Shown: one piece after another, positions 13,468-19,154 of the stretch
How positions within the stretch are numbered: the first letter of the stretch is position 1
How the letters are laid out: the number at the start of each line of letters is the position of its first letter
IMG/VR virus record: IMGVR_UViG_3300027806_000096
Span: 1 to 35,305 of that record
Direction: 5' to 3' (one strand)
Length of the DNA stretch: 35,305 bases
From: a virus
Translations under genes and position numbers: made by a program
Notes under the pieces: generated by a model
The model's input: the letters and a program-made list of their open reading frames with translations, nothing else
What the model was told of the DNA's origin: nothing
Database searches by the model: none

Positions 13468-14146
13468 CGTCGGTTTGGTTTAGTGGGTTGAAGGTAGCGT
13501 TCCTTGGGATTACTTGGTCCTCCCAGCGGCCTTGGTTTAGGTAGGTGGCTGCGTGGGGGACGAACTGCACGGGGGTTTCGGAGTAGAGGCGGGCGATGTT
13601 GTTGATAGCCTTCTGCTGGTCTTCATCCTTCAACTTGGCGAAGGCTTTGGATGCGGACTGCTTGGAGGTCTTGCGGGGGTAGAGGGCCCAAAATTGGTCA
13701 AACAGGACACAAGTATTTTCTCCTCTCTTCTTCTCTTCTCTTCTCTCCTCTTCTCTATTGAACACAGGTTCAACCTTAGTTGAAGGTAGGTTCAACATAG
13801 GTTCAACCTTAGTTGGACTTTCTTCAACCTTTGCTGACCTCCTTTCGGCACTCCGCTTCCCCGCTTGGGACATCTTGGTCCGATGCAGGTTGGCTTCCTC
13901 CCATTGGATGTCAAGGAACTTGATGAAGACCGACGGCCCGTTGGATTCTACCAATCGGGTTTGGAGTAACCGTTCAAGATGCCCATCGGCTTCCAGTTCG
14001 GCGTGTTCGGTTGACATCTCGCATTCTGCGTTCCAATAGACGCAACACAATCGGATGAAGGCCACCTGCACCTCGGCGGGTTGGCGGGATATTCGGCCCA
14101 TCATCCAATCGGCTGGGCAGAACTTGAACCATGATATTTGCTTCAT
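13442..14146 (-). CDS. Replication initiation protein (O-like)
   Basis: 234 residues. The N-terminal 90 residues (ISWFKFCPADWMMGRISRQP ... VAFIRLCCVYWNAECEM) match the winged-helix replisome-organiser type found in phage initiators. A charged linker at about 105-145 contains the repeated peptide TKVEP and an Arg/Glu-rich tract. The C-terminal part (FDQFWALYPRKTSKQSASKA, PHAATYLNQGRWED) is the domain shared by many phage O-like proteins. It probably binds the origin and loads the DnaB-like helicase encoded next. The DNA of the linker carries iteron-like repeats. The ATG lies 4 nt after the T-run of a strong terminator, so expression may depend on antitermination. Confidence 0.82.
   Translation of the reverse strand: MKQISWFKFCPADWMMGRISRQPAEVQVAFIRLCCVYWNAECEMSTEHAELEADGHLERLLQTRLVESNGPSVFIKFLDIQWEEANLHRTKMSQAGKRSAERRSAKVEESPTKVEPMLNLPSTKVEPVFNREEERREEKKRGENTCVLFDQFWALYPRKTSKQSASKAFAKLKDEDQQKAINNIARLYSETPVQFVPHAATYLNQGRWEDQVIPRNATFNPLNQTDDEPLPSYR
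13716..13830. repeat. Candidate replication origin: iteron-like repeats and pyrimidine tract in the initiator gene
   Basis: The core TTCAACCT (one copy TTCAACAT) starts at 13769, 13791, 13802 and 13823, spacings 22, 11 and 21, so close to whole helical turns. Two copies belong to a 17-nt exact repeat (13766-13782 and 13799-13815), and 13769-13784 is an inverted repeat. Immediately beside it, 13716-13756 is 41 nt of unbroken pyrimidines on the plus strand. Phage lambda has its origin iterons inside the O gene in the same way. Confidence 0.55.
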
Positions 14147-14270
14147 GAGTAAAAAAAAAGCCCCAACTGATTCAGGCAGTCGGGGCAGGGTTAAAGCGGC
14201 TAACCCTTAGTCGGACGCATCGTGTGGCCTGAATTACACACGGGCGTTATTGGTAAATGTAATCTTCGGG
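14147..14270 (-). ncRNA. Structured leader or small RNA before the initiator gene
   Basis: Between the SSB-like stop (14281) and the initiator ATG (14146) the minus strand holds a promoter-like box and three hairpins in order: 14221-14242 (6-bp stem, 10-nt loop), 14188-14206 (6-bp stem, 7-nt loop) and the terminator 14160-14186 (10-bp stem, 7-nt loop). The entire terminator loop CCTGAAT is complementary to ATTCAGG in the first loop, allowing a 7-bp kissing contact. No open frame fills it. It may be a discrete small RNA of about 110-120 nt or an attenuator for the replication genes. I know no matching named RNA family. Confidence 0.55.
14151..14186 (-). terminator. Strong intrinsic terminator 4 nt before initiator ATG
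   Basis: On the minus strand GCCCCGACTG pairs with CAGTTGGGGC (10 bp including one G-U) around the loop CCTGAAT, followed directly by nine Ts. The ATG of the initiator begins 4 nt after the T-run. Confidence 0.85.
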
Positions 14271-14278
14271 CAAAGTTA
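14271..14278 (-). promoter_or_regulatory. Putative -7 promoter element for the structured leader
   Basis: The minus strand reads TAACTTTG (TAnnTTTG) 2 nt after the stop codon of the SSB-like gene. It lies about 90 nt before the terminator hairpin, so it would drive the structured leader. No clear -33 element is visible. Confidence 0.45.
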
Positions 14279-14280
14279 CA

Positions 14281-14526
14281 CTAAAACGGCATATCTCCAG
14301 CCTGTGGTTCAAATGCGTTGGCGGGACGGGATTCGTTCATCGGCTCGACTTTGCCACTCAAGAACTTTCTCTCGCCGTTTCTTGATTCTCGAATCCATGC
14401 GGACAGGCGCATCTTGGTCCCGTCGGGCAGGACGACTTCGCCCCTGTAATCGGGACGCTTCGGGTTGTCACCTTTGTCGTTGGCGAACAGGGTGAAGGTG
14501 TTGGGTTGGGGGGTGTAATCGCTCAT
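14281..14526 (-). CDS. SSB-like small protein
   Basis: 81 residues. The core (NTFTLFANDKGDNPKRPDYR, GEVVLPDGTKMRLSAWIRES, GERKFLSGKVEP) has the strand pattern of small OB-like or DUF736-like phage proteins. The protein ends in a flexible Pro/Ala-rich stretch and the tip GDMPF, which resembles the acidic Asp-Pro-Phe tip with which single-stranded-DNA-binding proteins contact partners. It lies between winged-helix genes and the replication initiator and is coupled by ATGA (14523-14526) to the gene before it. A role in coating or handling single-stranded DNA is inferred. Confidence 0.6.
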   Translation of the reverse strand: MSDYTPQPNTFTLFANDKGDNPKRPDYRGEVVLPDGTKMRLSAWIRESRNGERKFLSGKVEPMNESRPANAFEPQAGDMPF

Positions 14527-14750
14527 GGGTTTTGGGTTGGGGTTTGGTTAGGTTGAATTGAGTATTTGCAGTTTTCCAGTACGAGCCAATTTGAGGCCCG
14601 TAAATCGCTTAGGATTCGGTAGGTGGTACGAAGGTTCACCCCAAGCACTTCGGCGAGTTCTGTGGCCCTGTATGGGCGTTGTGCGAGGTATGACACGGCG
14701 TAGATGGTGGCCACTCTTCGTTGGATTTCTTTTCCTTTGGGTTTGGGCAT
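14523..14750 (-). CDS. Small winged-helix protein (tandem copy 1)
   Basis: 75 residues from the ATG at 14750 (MPKPKGKEIQRRVATIYAV); upstream in-frame codons overlap the partner gene and are unlikely. The body reads LAQRPYRATELAEVLGVNLR followed by TTYRILSDLRASNWLVLENC: a helix-turn-helix with recognition helix around RTTYRILSDL and a short beta wing. It resembles IclR/MarR-type DNA-binding domains without an effector domain. The neighbouring gene is a paralogue. Probably a regulator of early or replication genes. Confidence 0.7.
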   Translation of the reverse strand: MPKPKGKEIQRRVATIYAVSYLAQRPYRATELAEVLGVNLRTTYRILSDLRASNWLVLENCKYSIQPNQTPTQNP

Positions 14751-14752
14751 GG

Positions 14753-14974
14753 TTAGGGGTTTATGGTTAGCCAGTAGTAAGACCTGTCGCTTTGCAACCA
14801 CCCCGTTGCTTTGAGGTGGGTAATGATTCGGTAGGTTTGGCGGAGGGGCAAATCTACGGCCTCGGCCAATCGTTCAACACGCATGGGCTTGTTGAGCAGT
14901 AGGTACACGGCCTTGACCGTTGCGTTGCGGTTTCGGCGTTGGGAGCCTCTCTTTTGTATGGGTTGTTCGGGCAT
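14753..14974 (-). CDS. Small winged-helix protein (tandem copy 2)
   Basis: 73 residues with a basic N-terminal arm (KRGSQRRNRNATVKAV) and the same winged-helix body as its neighbour: LLLNKPMRVERLAEAVDLPL, RQTYRIITHLKATGWL, and a closing strand YYWLTINP. Residue-by-residue similarity to the neighbour is clear around the recognition helix (TYRI--L-A--WL). Two such domains encoded side by side could form a heterodimer or bind adjacent operator halves. Probably a regulator. Confidence 0.7.
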   Translation of the reverse strand: MPEQPIQKRGSQRRNRNATVKAVYLLLNKPMRVERLAEAVDLPLRQTYRIITHLKATGWLQSDRSYYWLTINP

Positions 14975-14975
14975 C

Positions 14976-15425
14976 TTAACTGGCTTTAAAAGTTACTGCA
15001 ATGGATGGTTTTGTCCCCTTTGCGGGACATACGGGAACCGCTTCGCCCGTGGATTCGTCATACACCGTGGCCTTGCCAGCGTTGCGGAAGGCCATTTTCA
15101 GCAGTTCTTCCCTTGCTTTCATGGATGCTTGCAGGTCACTCCAAACTTGGTCGTGCGTGTAGTCGGGAGTTAACGCCCCCTCCTTGACTTGAATCTCTGC
15201 ACCGAAGGCGGAGAAGGTCTTGCCATGCTTTTCGGCCTCGTCACGGACGATGTCCTCGGTCGCTTTCAGGACTTGCTCCAAGGCTTTGACGACCGCCTTC
15301 AAGCGAACATGAGCGGCGATGGGGTTGACCTCGCCTTCCTCAATTCGGAGGATGAGGCCAGTGGCGATATCGGCGATGTCAGCCTTGCTGATGTCGCTCT
15401 TGGGTATGGTAACTAAGTGGTTCAT
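14976..15425 (-). CDS. Conserved phage protein of recombination module
   Basis: 149 residues from the ATG at 15425, which makes an ATGA overlap with the gene before it. Helical N-terminal part (ADIATGLILRIEEGEVNPIA, HVRLKAVVKALEQVLKATED), then EAEKHGKTFSAFGAEIQVKE, and a C-terminal segment FRNAGKATVYDESTGEAVPV. This layout, with 'GEVNP', an 'EA-K' helix and 'D--TGE--PV', is a family I know from phage recombination regions, often beside annealing proteins. No activity has been assigned to my knowledge. Confidence 0.65.
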   Translation of the reverse strand: MNHLVTIPKSDISKADIADIATGLILRIEEGEVNPIAAHVRLKAVVKALEQVLKATEDIVRDEAEKHGKTFSAFGAEIQVKEGALTPDYTHDQVWSDLQASMKAREELLKMAFRNAGKATVYDESTGEAVPVCPAKGTKPSIAVTFKAS

Positions 15426-15667
15426 GGCATTGTGGTGGTTTGTTTGGATTGGAATAGAAGATAGAAGGAGTAAACTTTGCCGTTCCAAAGTTGACCATAC
15501 GGCAGGTGTGCCGAGAACCAAAGCAGTTCGCTCAAAGTCAAATCATGGTGCGAATAATTGGTTTTTAATATATCAAGCAACTTTTCTCCAACAGTGGGGT
15601 GTTCGGCTTTAATGTCGAGTATAGCCTTGTACACATCGGCGTTGCATTGGGTCAGTAGGTTGTCCAT
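15422..15667 (-). CDS. Hypothetical protein (81 aa)
   Basis: 81 residues, helical first half (DVYKAILDIKAEHPTVGEKL) and an aromatic second half (SELLWFSAHLPYGQLWNGKV). It starts 3 nt after the stop of the annealing-protein candidate and couples by ATGA to the next gene, so it belongs to the same operon. I recognise no family. Confidence 0.6.
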   Translation of the reverse strand: MDNLLTQCNADVYKAILDIKAEHPTVGEKLLDILKTNYSHHDLTLSELLWFSAHLPYGQLWNGKVYSFYLLFQSKQTTTMP

Positions 15668-15670
15668 GGC

Positions 15671-16231
15671 TTATTTTTTAGAGAGTTGGTTTTGGATGAA
15701 TTGAATCCCCTTCTCAAATCGGGCGGGGGTCATTTGGTCCAGGTCCTTTAGGAACCGCTCCTGCTGGTCCGCTGGGAGTTTCTGCACCAATTTGAGGAAG
15801 TCCGCCCGTAGCGTTGCAGCGGTAAGGTCGTCGTAGGCGGGAACGAGGCCGAGTTTGTCGTTGAGGTCGTTAAGGTTCTCCTGCTTGGCGATGGCCATGG
15901 ACACCTCGTTAGCGGATGCGATGCTCGTTTCAATCCCGATACCAAGGGCGGCCAAGGCACGGCCAAAGGCAGATGTTTCGCAGTTTTCTACATAACTCGT
16001 TTTGTTTATCATGGACGAGGTGCGGTCCTCATGGGCGTGGCCCGTGGCTCGGATGCGGCCATCGGCATCACGAATCATAGCCTTGATGCAGCAGCGGTCG
16101 GGTTGCAAGTCAACGAGGTCGGATTCAATGGACCAACCTGCATAGGCTGGCTCGTTGCGGAAGAACAGGAGGCGTTGGTTGACTTCAACATAGTCCTTGC
16201 CTTTGATGTTGGTGGTTTTAAACTTGTGCAT
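15671..16231 (-). CDS. Candidate ssDNA-annealing protein (ERF/Rad52-like)
   Basis: 186 residues from the ATG at 16231. The N-terminal 120 residues follow the pattern I associate with phage single-strand annealing proteins: KDYVEVNQRLLFFRNEPAYA, IKAMIRDADGRIRATGHAHE, and TSYVENCETSAFGRALAALG followed by GIETSIASANEVSMA. The C-terminal part is helical (FLKLVQKLPADQQERFLKDL). Such proteins pair complementary single strands in phage recombination. The assignment is from motif memory and needs a profile search; location beside SSB-like and nuclease genes supports it. Confidence 0.65.
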   Translation of the reverse strand: MHKFKTTNIKGKDYVEVNQRLLFFRNEPAYAGWSIESDLVDLQPDRCCIKAMIRDADGRIRATGHAHEDRTSSMINKTSYVENCETSAFGRALAALGIGIETSIASANEVSMAIAKQENLNDLNDKLGLVPAYDDLTAATLRADFLKLVQKLPADQQERFLKDLDQMTPARFEKGIQFIQNQLSKK

Positions 16232-16242
16232 GGTTGGTGGGT

Positions 16243-16362
16243 TTAGAGGGTGATGATTGCTAGAACGAATCTGCCGAAAAATGCGAGGCCGAGGCATGCG
16301 GTCAGCACGATGTAGCCCGTCGCAACGGCGGCTTTGAGTTTGGTTTTGGTTTCGTGGGTCAT
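16243..16362 (-). CDS. Small single-pass membrane protein (39 aa)
   Basis: A short frame from ATG 16362 to TAA at 16243. A basic start (MTHETKTKLKAAVATG) is followed by one strongly hydrophobic segment (YIVLTACLGLAFFGRFVLA). It fills the gap between two genes, with the usual C-rich leader before the ATG. Possible small regulator or membrane-targeting phage peptide; function unknown. Confidence 0.5.
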   Translation of the reverse strand: MTHETKTKLKAAVATGYIVLTACLGLAFFGRFVLAIITL

Positions 16363-16372
16363 GGTTTTGGGG

Positions 16373-16618
16373 TTAGTTGCTGAACATATTTTCAATCATA
16401 ACGCCATTCTTAAAAATCCAATGGCCTCGGACATCGGTGTCTTCTTCGTACACATGGACTTCGTAAAAGTTCTTCAATAGTTTGGCCATTGAAAATGCTC
16501 TCGCCTTGCTCTTTGGGGTTACAAGGGTGTATTGGTCGCCTCCGCAGGTTTCTTTGGACACGGGGTCAGTCGCTGATTCTACAACGACGACGGGGTACTT
16601 TTTGATGGTTTGTGGCAT
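16373..16618 (-). CDS. Hypothetical protein (81 aa)
   Basis: 81 residues from the ATG at 16618 (MPQTIKKYPVVVVESATDPV), chosen because a promoter box lies at 16640-16647 and the upstream in-frame ATG would fall in the leader. Mixed alpha/beta: a strand PVVVVES, a middle DQYTLVTPKSKARAFSMAK, and a final HWIFKNGVMIENMF. It is the first gene of the minus-strand replication transcript. No family recognised. Confidence 0.55.
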   Translation of the reverse strand: MPQTIKKYPVVVVESATDPVSKETCGGDQYTLVTPKSKARAFSMAKLLKNFYEVHVYEEDTDVRGHWIFKNGVMIENMFSN

Positions 16619-16639
16619 GGTTGGTGGTTTAGTGTCCGA

Positions 16640-16647
16640 CAAAGTTA
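16640..16647 (-). promoter_or_regulatory. Putative -7 promoter element for replication operon
   Basis: The minus strand reads TAACTTTG, 21 nt before the ATG at 16618, in the divergent intergenic region 16648-16777. This is the natural start of the leftward run of replication and recombination genes. Confidence 0.5.
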
Positions 16648-16765
16648 CAACGCCTCTACCCTTTTGCGACCATTGTAGTCATTTTTCTTTTGGAGCATTT
16701 ACACCCGATGCGGTATAAGATTTTCAAAACTCTCTGTTTTGGGCATATTTCTGCGCTATCGGGTA

Positions 16766-16773
16766 TAAATTTG
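16766..16773 (+). promoter_or_regulatory. Putative -7 promoter element for plus-strand island
   Basis: The plus strand reads TAAATTTG, ending 4 nt before the ATG at 16778, so the transcript would be leaderless or nearly so. A TTTG at 16738-16741 could be a -33 element, but its spacing of 24 nt is longer than usual. Confidence 0.45.
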
Positions 16774-16777
16774 CGGT

Positions 16778-17029
16778 ATGACCTACCACTCCACCCGACC
16801 CGCCAAAGCCCTCACAAACGCCTTGGAGCGACTGATGATAGCCATATCACCCGCTGACTTGGAGCAGAACCACGCCCTCCTGTGCGAGTACCGCAGGGCC
16901 TGCGAGTTGCTGGGCTACGACCCCGCCAAAGCCCAATGGGCTGGGGTCCACGAAGTGTCTGCCTCCCAGTTGCCCACCGAGCAGGACCATACCGTTTGCT
17001 ATTACCCACTCCTTAACCCCGAAGAATAA
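16778..17029 (+). CDS. Hypothetical protein (83 aa)
   Basis: 83 residues: basic start (MTYHSTRPAKALTNALERLM), helical middle (DLEQNHALLCEYRRACELLG) and a polar C-terminus. It is the first gene of the only internal plus-strand island and lies 2 nt before the amidase start, so the two are co-transcribed. No family recognised; an early-lysis regulator or antiholin-type partner is possible only by position, since no membrane segment is present. Confidence 0.6.
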   Translation: MTYHSTRPAKALTNALERLMIAISPADLEQNHALLCEYRRACELLGYDPAKAQWAGVHEVSASQLPTEQDHTVCYYPLLNPEE

Positions 17030-17031
17030 CC

Positions 17032-17457
17032 ATGCGCCAAATAACCCACCTCGTCGTGCATTGCACGGCTACGCCGAAGAACACCACCATCGCCAGCATC
17101 CGCAAACATTGGAAGGAGGGGCTTGGCTGGAAGGCGGTGGGGTATCACAAGATTGTAGAACCCAACGGGAACATCATGACCTTGGCTACCGACGACAAAG
17201 TCACCAACGGGGTTGCTGGACACAACGCCACGAGCCTGCATGTGTCCTACATTGGCGGGAAGGACACGGATGACCGAACCATCCAGCAGAGGCAAGCCAT
17301 CGCAGGGGTGCTTCTTTCTTGGTTGCAGAAGTACCCCAAGGCCCGCATTTGTGGCCATCGGGACTTCCCAGGGGTGACCAAGGCTTGCCCGCAGTTTAAT
17401 GCTGAAAAAGAATACGGTTACCTTTACTTGACCGCCTCCGATACGCAGGAGGGTTAG
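17032..17457 (+). CDS. N-acetylmuramoyl-L-alanine amidase endolysin
   Basis: 141 residues, the size of T7-lysozyme-like amidases. Visible zinc ligands are His10 in VVHCTAT, His109 in ICGHRDFPG and Cys119 in TKACPQFN; Tyr38 in VGYHKIVEPNG fits the catalytic tyrosine. It cuts the bond between muramic acid and the stem peptide. No signal peptide or cell-wall-binding domain is seen. It is on the plus strand, opposite to all other lysis and structural genes, and overlaps the stop of the metallophosphoesterase by 4 nt tail-to-tail. Together with the GH19 enzyme at 2.5 kb the window encodes two chemically different endolysins. Confidence 0.93.
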   Translation: MRQITHLVVHCTATPKNTTIASIRKHWKEGLGWKAVGYHKIVEPNGNIMTLATDDKVTNGVAGHNATSLHVSYIGGKDTDDRTIQQRQAIAGVLLSWLQKYPKARICGHRDFPGVTKACPQFNAEKEYGYLYLTASDTQEG

Positions 17458-18338
17458 TACAACCTATCCGCAGGGGTGAAGGTGGCGTGCAGTTGCAACT
17501 CTGGTCCCTTGTTGTCCTTGCTACTATTCCGTGATGTTTCCAACTTCATCCAATATCCGCCAAGAGGCTTCGGGCCTCGTCCTCGTTCAGTGTGAAATCC
17601 CATATAACCGCCGTCCCATTCTTCTTTGTAAGTAGCCGTACGAAGTTGGTGAATAGGTTTTTGAAGAAGTGTTTTGGTCGAGCGGTCATATCGGTGAATC
17701 ATGTTTTGGTGGTAGTACAATTCGTGGACATGGCCCATCCAAGTCAAGTCGTAGCCTTCGGTGGATGCGAGTAACCGTTGGTCGGCAATTACTCCACGGG
17801 TGACCACCCCACCCCCTGCGCTCCCATGAAAATAATGCACTACAAAGTTGACCCCACGGATTGCATCGTGCAGCACTCGGATGTCAATCGTGCCGCCGTA
17901 GCCACCGACCTCAACTGCTGACCCCGTGGCGTAGTTCAGCGTGCTTGCGAAGCGTTGCAGTATGTCGGTTTCTTGGTGGTGGATGATGGAGGTTTCGTGG
18001 TTGCCATATCCAACAAGCAGCAGGTTCTTGGCGTAGGGGGCAAACCATTCCACGGCGGTGTTGACGATGGAATCCAAATAGCGGGCGTTGTTGTGTTCTT
18101 CACGGATATCTTCCTTGCTCCGTCGTGGGTCGCCCTTGCCCTGCATCAAACAAAAAAAGTCACCATTAACGATGACTCCTGCGTTGCGCCGTTGGGCTTC
18201 CTTTAGGTGGTTGGTCAGCAGCCCCCTATCGCAATGGGGGTTATCCCAATGCAGGTCGCTGATTAGAAGAAACTCCTGCCCGCTTTGGCAGGTGACTTCG
18301 TGGATGTTTCGGGTGTGCTTAGTGGTTGGCAGAATCAT
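17454..18338 (-). CDS. Calcineurin-like metallophosphoesterase (copy 2)
   Basis: 294 residues with the same motif set as the copy at 9.3 kb: SDLHWDNPHCDRG, NGDFFCLMQGKGDPRRSK, VGYGNHETS, VHYFHGSAGG, MGHVHELYYH. All metal ligands are present, so both copies should be active. Substrate unknown. Its start overlaps the membrane coiled-coil gene by ATGA (18335-18338), tying it to the lysis/tail transcript, whereas copy 1 lies beside the primase-helicase. The two copies are in the same orientation and flank the replication module, a possible recombination arrangement. Confidence 0.9.
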   Translation of the reverse strand: MILPTTKHTRNIHEVTCQSGQEFLLISDLHWDNPHCDRGLLTNHLKEAQRRNAGVIVNGDFFCLMQGKGDPRRSKEDIREEHNNARYLDSIVNTAVEWFAPYAKNLLLVGYGNHETSIIHHQETDILQRFASTLNYATGSAVEVGGYGGTIDIRVLHDAIRGVNFVVHYFHGSAGGGVVTRGVIADQRLLASTEGYDLTWMGHVHELYYHQNMIHRYDRSTKTLLQKPIHQLRTATYKEEWDGGYMGFHTERGRGPKPLGGYWMKLETSRNSSKDNKGPELQLHATFTPADRLY

Positions 18339-18610
18339 CGCTGGGATTTAAGTGTTGCGTTTTCGGCTTCGAGTGTTTGGATGGTGTTCTCCAGCAACTC
18401 TATCCGCTCTCGCAAACTTACAATCTCGTTGCGTAATTCGGTCAACTCTTTCTTTTGAGCCTCAGCGGTTTCCTGCCACATAGCCAGCACCGCTTGGGCT
18501 TGCTTGACTTGGAGGGAATCCGCTTGGAAGCGTCCCCGTGTGAGCCAAGCGACTGCACCGCCAACGATTGCGCTGACCGTGCCGATAATGGTTGTTTCCA
18601 GCAGGTTCAC
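18335..18610 (-). CDS. Membrane-anchored coiled-coil protein (paralogue)
   Basis: I choose the GTG at 18610 (VNLLETTIIGTVSAIVGG), 7 nt after the holin stop, because it aligns with the start of the related protein at 3.1-3.4 kb; an in-frame ATG at 18664 would overlap the holin gene by 47 nt. One transmembrane segment (about residues 5-20) is followed by a positively charged turn (LTRGRFQ) and a coiled coil (AMWQETAEAQKKELTELRNE onwards) to the C-terminus. Adjacent to a holin, it probably belongs to the lysis cassette as a spanin-like or holin-partner protein. Confidence 0.7.
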   Translation of the reverse strand: MNLLETTIIGTVSAIVGGAVAWLTRGRFQADSLQVKQAQAVLAMWQETAEAQKKELTELRNEIVSLRERIELLENTIQTLEAENATLKSQR

Positions 18611-18617
18611 CTGTTGG

Positions 18618-18839
18618 CTACTTGTTGGGCTCGCCCTTTGATTTATCCAACGCCATCCAACCAACTGAAAGCAAGGTCAATACCGAGCCGATAATTTCGG
18701 TGAGGGTTGCGGTGTCAAGGATACCTTTGGCGACGAGTGTACCGCCGATGAAGGTGAGCAGGTGGCGAAGCAGAGCGATGACGGCTGATTTCATAAGGGG
18801 GAGTTTGGGTTGGTCGGGGTTACGGCGAAATAGTCCCAT
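18618..18839 (-). CDS. Putative holin
   Basis: 73 residues from the ATG at 18839 (MGLFRRNPDQPKLPLMKSAV). Two hydrophobic segments can be seen, ALLRHLLTFIGGTLVAKG and TLTEIIGSVLTLLSVGWMAL, separated by a short polar turn, with a charged N-terminus and a Lys-rich C-terminal tail (DKSKGEPNK). This matches the small two-pass holins common in environmental phages, with the conserved-looking LRHLLTF-GG--VAKG motif. It would permeabilise the inner membrane to free the endolysin. It is downstream of the fibre gene and just before the coiled-coil membrane protein. Confidence 0.75.
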   Translation of the reverse strand: MGLFRRNPDQPKLPLMKSAVIALLRHLLTFIGGTLVAKGILDTATLTEIIGSVLTLLSVGWMALDKSKGEPNK

Positions 18840-18853
18840 GGTTGGAAGTGTGT

Positions 18854-19153
18854 TTATTTGGGTGATGTTGCAAATTCTTGGAAATCTGCGGCGTATTGTT
18901 CCTCCCACCCGCTGAACGAGTGAACGCCACAGGGTTCGGGCCACACCACGAATGCGGCGAGGTCTTCGGGACAGGTGTCGTGGAATAGTATGTCCACCGC
19001 AAATTCGGGGCGGGTCTTGATGCAGTTTCCTTCCGCATCGGTAGCGGCGCAGAGGTGTCCGAGCGGCACGGCGAAGTCCAGCGGTTGCAGTCCTTGCAAT
19101 GCCTTGTCAGCGGTGGCCCCGTCGGGGAAGGCGAACTTGCGGAAGGTGGCCAT
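18854..19153 (-). CDS. Hypothetical protein between fibre and holin
   Basis: 99 residues, starting 2 nt after the fibre stop (MATFRKFAFPDGATADKALQ). It contains four cysteines (HLCAATDAEGNC, HDTCPEDL, EPCGVHSF) and acidic and aromatic residues, with no membrane segment. Similar short proteins next to phage fibre genes often help fibre assembly or decorate the tail tip, but I cannot name a family. Part of the late transcript. Confidence 0.6.
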   Translation of the reverse strand: MATFRKFAFPDGATADKALQGLQPLDFAVPLGHLCAATDAEGNCIKTRPEFAVDILFHDTCPEDLAAFVVWPEPCGVHSFSGWEEQYAADFQEFATSPK

Positions 19154-19154
19154 C

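Noticed and set aside
13766-13830. Short repeats as a CRISPR array
   Set aside because: Units are shorter than CRISPR repeats, spacing is 11-22 nt, and they lie inside a coding sequence.
14188-14242. tRNA or tmRNA gene in the structured leader
   Set aside because: Hairpins are present, but there is no acceptor stem, T-arm consensus or CCA, and the arm lengths do not fit a cloverleaf.
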